Shown piece after piece: positions 61,086-64,000 of a stretch of 64,000 nucleotides of DNA (its first letter is position 1; every line of letters starts with the position of its first letter). The notes under the pieces are model-generated. The model ran no database searches and was not told the DNA's origin. It was given only the letters and a program-made list of their open reading frames with translations. This DNA comes from Nocardia mikamii NBRC 108933 (GTDB taxonomy: Bacteria > Actinomycetota > Actinomycetes > Mycobacteriales > Mycobacteriaceae). A program made the position numbers and the translations under genes. The DNA lies in contig NZ_BDCM01000019.1 in NCBI RefSeq assembly GCF_001613505.1, forward strand, positions 81,117 to 145,116, written 5' to 3'.

Positions 61086-64000
61086 GTGACCCTGCGGTTA
61101 CCGCCCGAACTTCCGGACTGGGCGGTCAAAGGGGTCGCCGGCGAGAGTTTTCCCAAGTTCGACGAAGATATCGGATACGCGACGTCGGAGTGCATATCCG
61201 ATTGCATGGAACGCTGGAAGAACCTGGGGCCCCGTTTGGACCGCCTCGCCGCTATGGAAAGTCTGGCCCTGTCGGGCATGACCGAATCCGAGAAAGGCGA
61301 GCTCCGAAATCGCCCGATGCTGGCGGATATCAGCAATACGCATGATTACGGGCAAAATTTGGCCGCCTTCACGTCGTCCGCCAGCGGAAATTATCAGTAC
61401 ACGAAATGGAGAATAATCTGGACCCTCGTCGCGATGGTGGCGATGGTGGCGACGGACATCTTCGTCGGTGGTCCGCTCAAAGCCGCGGCGGACCGGGCAC
61501 GCAGCGAAGCGATAATAGTGGCCGCCCGGAACCGGCTGTTGAGCTGGGTGGAACGAATAGGAGCCGAGTCCGCGGCCAAGCGGGCTCTCATCCCCATGGC
61601 GCGGGTAGCCAGGCTGTCGGCTCCCTTCATGAAAATCGCCGGGATAGGCGCGGTCTTCGGTGGCGGTGTCGATCTCGCCGCGCAGATGTCGCAGAAATAC
61701 ATCGATCACCGCCGGGACGAAATCGACTTCGGCAGTGTCGGTAAACAAGCACTGCTCGGCGGCGTAACAGGCCTCGCCGGTGCGGCTTTCGGCCTGTACG
61801 CCGCACCACGCGCAGGCCGGATGTTTCAGAGATTCGCCGGCGGGGCCGGTGCGACCGCGAGCAGAGTGGTGCCGACCCTGGTAGTCGGTGTGGGGGGCGG
61901 TCTGGTCGGCAGCGTGGTGGGCGTCGGAGCCAACGCCTTGATCAGCGGCGGAAAACTCTCGGGGCAAGATCTTCTCGACGCAGCGGTCGCGGGATTCGGT
62001 GGCGGATTCGTCGGTTCGGTGATTCCGGCGGGCCGCGCGCTGAAAGGTGGGGCTTCGGCGCCGAGGCTGGCGGAACCGCCACCGACTTCTGCGCCCCGCA
62101 CCGCTGGCACAGGATCGACCGGCCGACCCGGCAATAGTCTTTCACCAGTGGCACTGGGCGAGCTACACCCCCTCGACTCCGCAATCGCCCCGCCCTCCGG
62201 TCGTCGCGGCGATCAATTCGGTCTGGTGGCCGCAGCGGACCCCCACAATCCGGGGAGTCCCAACGCATTCAACGCGGGCGGCCCGAGAGGGAAGCCCGAA
62301 AGTTCGGCGAGCGAGCCCTCATCGGCGGGATCCGGAGTCGGCGAGCGGAATGCGGGGAACCCACCGGGAGCACCGGCAAGGGGTCCGGAGGCGGGCGCTC
62401 CGTCGCCGGAAGGGGCGCCGCCATTGCGAGTTTCGGTGGGTGAGGGGAGTGCTGACCCTGCGAGTGTGCCTGCGTCGCTTCCGGATCCGGGCGGGCACGC
62501 GGTCAGACCTCCTGTAGCGCCGGACGGTCCGGCCGGGGTTGCGGAGCGATCGTCGGGGACCGCGCCGGAACCTGGGCAGTCGGCGGGTCAAGGGGCGGCA
62601 CCTCTGCGGGTATCGGTGGGTGAGGGGAGTGCTGACCCAGCGGGTGTGCCTGCGTCGCTTCCGGATCCGGGCGGGCACGGAATGCGGCCGTCAGCGGAGC
62701 AGGGCGGGCAGCAGCATCCGGCGAGGGCCGAGGCACCGCCTGTTACGCCGCCGCCGCGTGGACCGGCGGAGACTCCTGCGCCGGGTGGGCCTCCGGCAGC
62801 ACCGCGAAGCAGTGGAGCCGGCGACGGCGGTGGTGTCACCGCCACCGGTCCTAGAAACGAGGCTCAGCCGCCATCCGGGCCGTCGGCGCCCGTCCCGCCA
62901 CGGGGCGAACCGGGTTCGGGTCCGGCACCTGCGAGACCGGAAGGTGGGCAACCCGCTGAGCCGGGAGCCACTCCGGTCCCGGGTGAACCCGTGCCCGGTT
63001 CTGCCTCGGGCAGAGCGGAGGAAGGTTCGCCGTGGGGTCCGTCCGAGCCGTCGCCGTGGGGCGAGTCCACGGATTCCCCCTGGGGCGATGCCGGTGAGTC
63101 GCCGTTCGGACCGCGAGGCGAGTCGCCGTTCGGTCGGCCTCGCGAAGAAACGCCGCAGCAGCCGGAGGGAGGTGCGCCGGTGGCCGAGCGCGGCGAGGGT
63201 GCGGGTGAGGGCCAGGGCACGTCCGGAGCCGGAAAGAACGAGCCGAGCAATGAGAGTAAGGCGGGCGAGGGCACAGACGGCGACGGCAAGACGGGGCAGC
63301 CGGATGCGAATTCGGCAGAACCAGAGGGAAGTTCGCCGAAGAAGCCGGCGCCGGAATCTGTGAAAGCAGCCGAGCGGGATGAGTCGGCGGGGCGGGAAGG
63401 TGAAGCGGGTAAATCGGGCGAGGAGAGTTCGCCGCCACCTCCCCATGATCCGGACGGCGCGGGTTCGCTCGGGGAGAGGTATCGCGACGTCCTGGGCCAA
63501 TTGATGAAGGACGGCGTCTCACTCAAGAGTGAGGCCGGTGCGGAGTTCTTGGCGCGAAATCCCCTGCCCGAGTTGCCCGAGGGAGTGACAGAGAGGCAGG
63601 TGTTGGATGCGATCGATTACGCCGTGCGCGCTAATCGTCGCGACGGCGGCGATGTGAACCAAGCTGTCGAGTATGTCCACAGGGGCTTGGAGCATTACAG
63701 GGAGCAGAACCGTCTGAATGCACAGTCTTCCGGTGGGACACCGCCGCTTCCGCGGGAGCCGAATGGCACGCCGAGGGCGACGCCACCGCCACCGGGCCGA
63801 CCTGAGAGCCCGGCGGCTCGTCCGGGTAGCGAGGGGGACGGTAGTACAGGCAAGCCCGCGAAGAGCGGCGACGGCTCGCGTGGGGACGGTGAAGCCGGCT
63901 CGGGCGCGGGGAAGGGGAAGAAGAGCGGCGACGGTTCGGCTGGGGACGGCGAGGGCGGCTCGGGTCCGGGGAAGGGCAAGAAGAGCGACGACGGCTCTGG
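61086..64000 (+). CDS. Very large modular protein, CpnT-like head, 3' end beyond the window
   Basis: The frame is open from GTG 61086, the first possible start after the previous stop, to the last base: at least 971 codons. The head, residues 1-100, contains PPELPDWAVKGVAGESFPKF and reads like the WXG100_2/CpnT N-terminal domain. Hydrophobic segments follow (about 108-128) and glycine-rich ones between about 185 and 315 (VVPTLVVGVGGGLVGSVVG). The rest is Pro/Gly/Ser/Glu-rich with repeats (SPWG/SPFG; exact units below), interrupted at about 805-880 by a folded-looking block (GERYRDVLGQLMKDGVSLKS). A C-terminal toxin domain is expected beyond the window. The A/T-ending codons differ from the ESX region. 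Confidence 0.8.
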   Translation, partial: MTLRLPPELPDWAVKGVAGESFPKFDEDIGYATSECISDCMERWKNLGPRLDRLAAMESLALSGMTESEKGELRNRPMLADISNTHDYGQNLAAFTSSASGNYQYTKWRIIWTLVAMVAMVATDIFVGGPLKAAADRARSEAIIVAARNRLLSWVERIGAESAAKRALIPMARVARLSAPFMKIAGIGAVFGGGVDLAAQMSQKYIDHRRDEIDFGSVGKQALLGGVTGLAGAAFGLYAAPRAGRMFQRFAGGAGATASRVVPTLVVGVGGGLVGSVVGVGANALISGGKLSGQDLLDAAVAGFGGGFVGSVIPAGRALKGGASAPRLAEPPPTSAPRTAGTGSTGRPGNSLSPVALGELHPLDSAIAPPSGRRGDQFGLVAAADPHNPGSPNAFNAGGPRGKPESSASEPSSAGSGVGERNAGNPPGAPARGPEAGAPSPEGAPPLRVSVGEGSADPASVPASLPDPGGHAVRPPVAPDGPAGVAERSSGTAPEPGQSAGQGAAPLRVSVGEGSADPAGVPASLPDPGGHGMRPSAEQGGQQHPARAEAPPVTPPPRGPAETPAPGGPPAAPRSSGAGDGGGVTATGPRNEAQPPSGPSAPVPPRGEPGSGPAPARPEGGQPAEPGATPVPGEPVPGSASGRAEEGSPWGPSEPSPWGESTDSPWGDAGESPFGPRGESPFGRPREETPQQPEGGAPVAERGEGAGEGQGTSGAGKNEPSNESKAGEGTDGDGKTGQPDANSAEPEGSSPKKPAPESVKAAERDESAGREGEAGKSGEESSPPPPHDPDGAGSLGERYRDVLGQLMKDGVSLKSEAGAEFLARNPLPELPEGVTERQVLDAIDYAVRANRRDGGDVNQAVEYVHRGLEHYREQNRLNAQSSGGTPPLPREPNGTPRATPPPPGRPESPAARPGSEGDGSTGKPAKSGDGSRGDGEAGSGAGKGKKSGDGSAGDGEGGSGPGKGKKSDDGS
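62421..62679 (+). repeat. Pair of 79-nt direct repeats 180 nt apart inside the large modular gene
   Basis: Positions 62421-62499 and 62601-62679 are nearly identical and exactly 180 nt apart, coding LRVSVGEGSADPAxVPASLP then DPGGH in both copies. The gap keeps the reading frame. The spacing implies a 60-residue duplicated unit whose second part has diverged. Confidence 0.85.
63862..64000 (+). repeat. 60-nt tandem repeat at the window end
   Basis: Units begin AAGAGCGGCGACGG at 63862 and 63922 and AAGAGCGACGACGG at 63982, so the period is exactly 60 nt (20 residues). Each unit codes a variant of KSGDGSxGDGExGSGxGKGK. The array runs off the end of the window, so its copy number is unknown. Confidence 0.88.

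Noticed and set aside
1..64000. tRNA, rRNA, CRISPR arrays, transposase genes or attachment sites
   Set aside because: I looked for them and saw none; long low-complexity tracts are coding.

Overview
The window looks like chromosomal DNA of a mycolate-containing actinobacterium, most probably Nocardia or a close relative. The reasons are very high G+C with C/G-ending codons, a type VII (ESX) locus with PE and PPE genes, the large 1,600-residue NAD-glutamate dehydrogenase, PknG, a mycothiol-type DinB enzyme and many GTG/TTG starts joined by GTGA/ATGA overlaps. No rRNA, tRNA, CRISPR array or insertion sequence was seen.

Positions 1-18.9 kb: an ESX locus in the order eccA (5' end missing), eccB, eccC, PE, PPE, two esx genes, espG, a MinD/EspI-like ATPase, eccD, mycP, eccE. 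The order is that of mycobacterial ESX-3, except that the ATPase fills the slot it has in ESX-1 and ESX-2. Three probable accessory genes follow: a small HTH regulator, a membrane-anchored protein with a possible discoidin-like end, and a zinc-ribbon membrane protein.

Positions 18.9-31.4 kb: a nitrogen/glutamate block of NAD-glutamate dehydrogenase, a convergent SPFH/zinc-ribbon protein, an asparagine-type permease, pknG, a DUF1707 protein, a MerR regulator and a small secreted protein. A 26-nt palindrome with the invariant left half AACGTGCCGTT lies just upstream of the dehydrogenase, the permease and the secreted protein, which suggests one undescribed regulon. In mycobacteria PknG controls this class of dehydrogenase through GarA, so the linkage makes functional sense.

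Positions 31.4-47.2 kb: regulators and enzymes. They include a RibD-type reductase, two overlapping ATPase-LuxR regulators, a class V aminotransferase, an MBL hydrolase divergent from a cysteine-bearing MerR, a methyltransferase followed by a PAS-GGDEF protein, a mycothiol-DinB protein, a second cysteine-bearing MerR followed by an F420-type oxidoreductase, and a tightly overlapping operon of pyruvoyl-dependent arginine decarboxylase, a probable acyltransferase and a membrane GGDEF protein.

Positions 47.2-58.8 kb: a sodium/solute symporter with a small partner, L-2-hydroxyglutarate oxidase, a copper-type group (YcnI, PepSY protein, membrane protein) interrupted by a secreted protein, and two tandem paralogous acyl-CoA ligases.

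Positions 58.8-64 kb: a YbaB/EbfC protein divergent from two large modular genes that look like type VII secreted effectors. One has a WXG-like head and a zincin-like tail whose HExxH motif reads RELGH. The other is a very long Pro/Gly-rich protein, open at the window end, with a CpnT-like head, hydrophobic Gly-rich segments and tandem repeats. This region has more A/T-ending codons than the rest.
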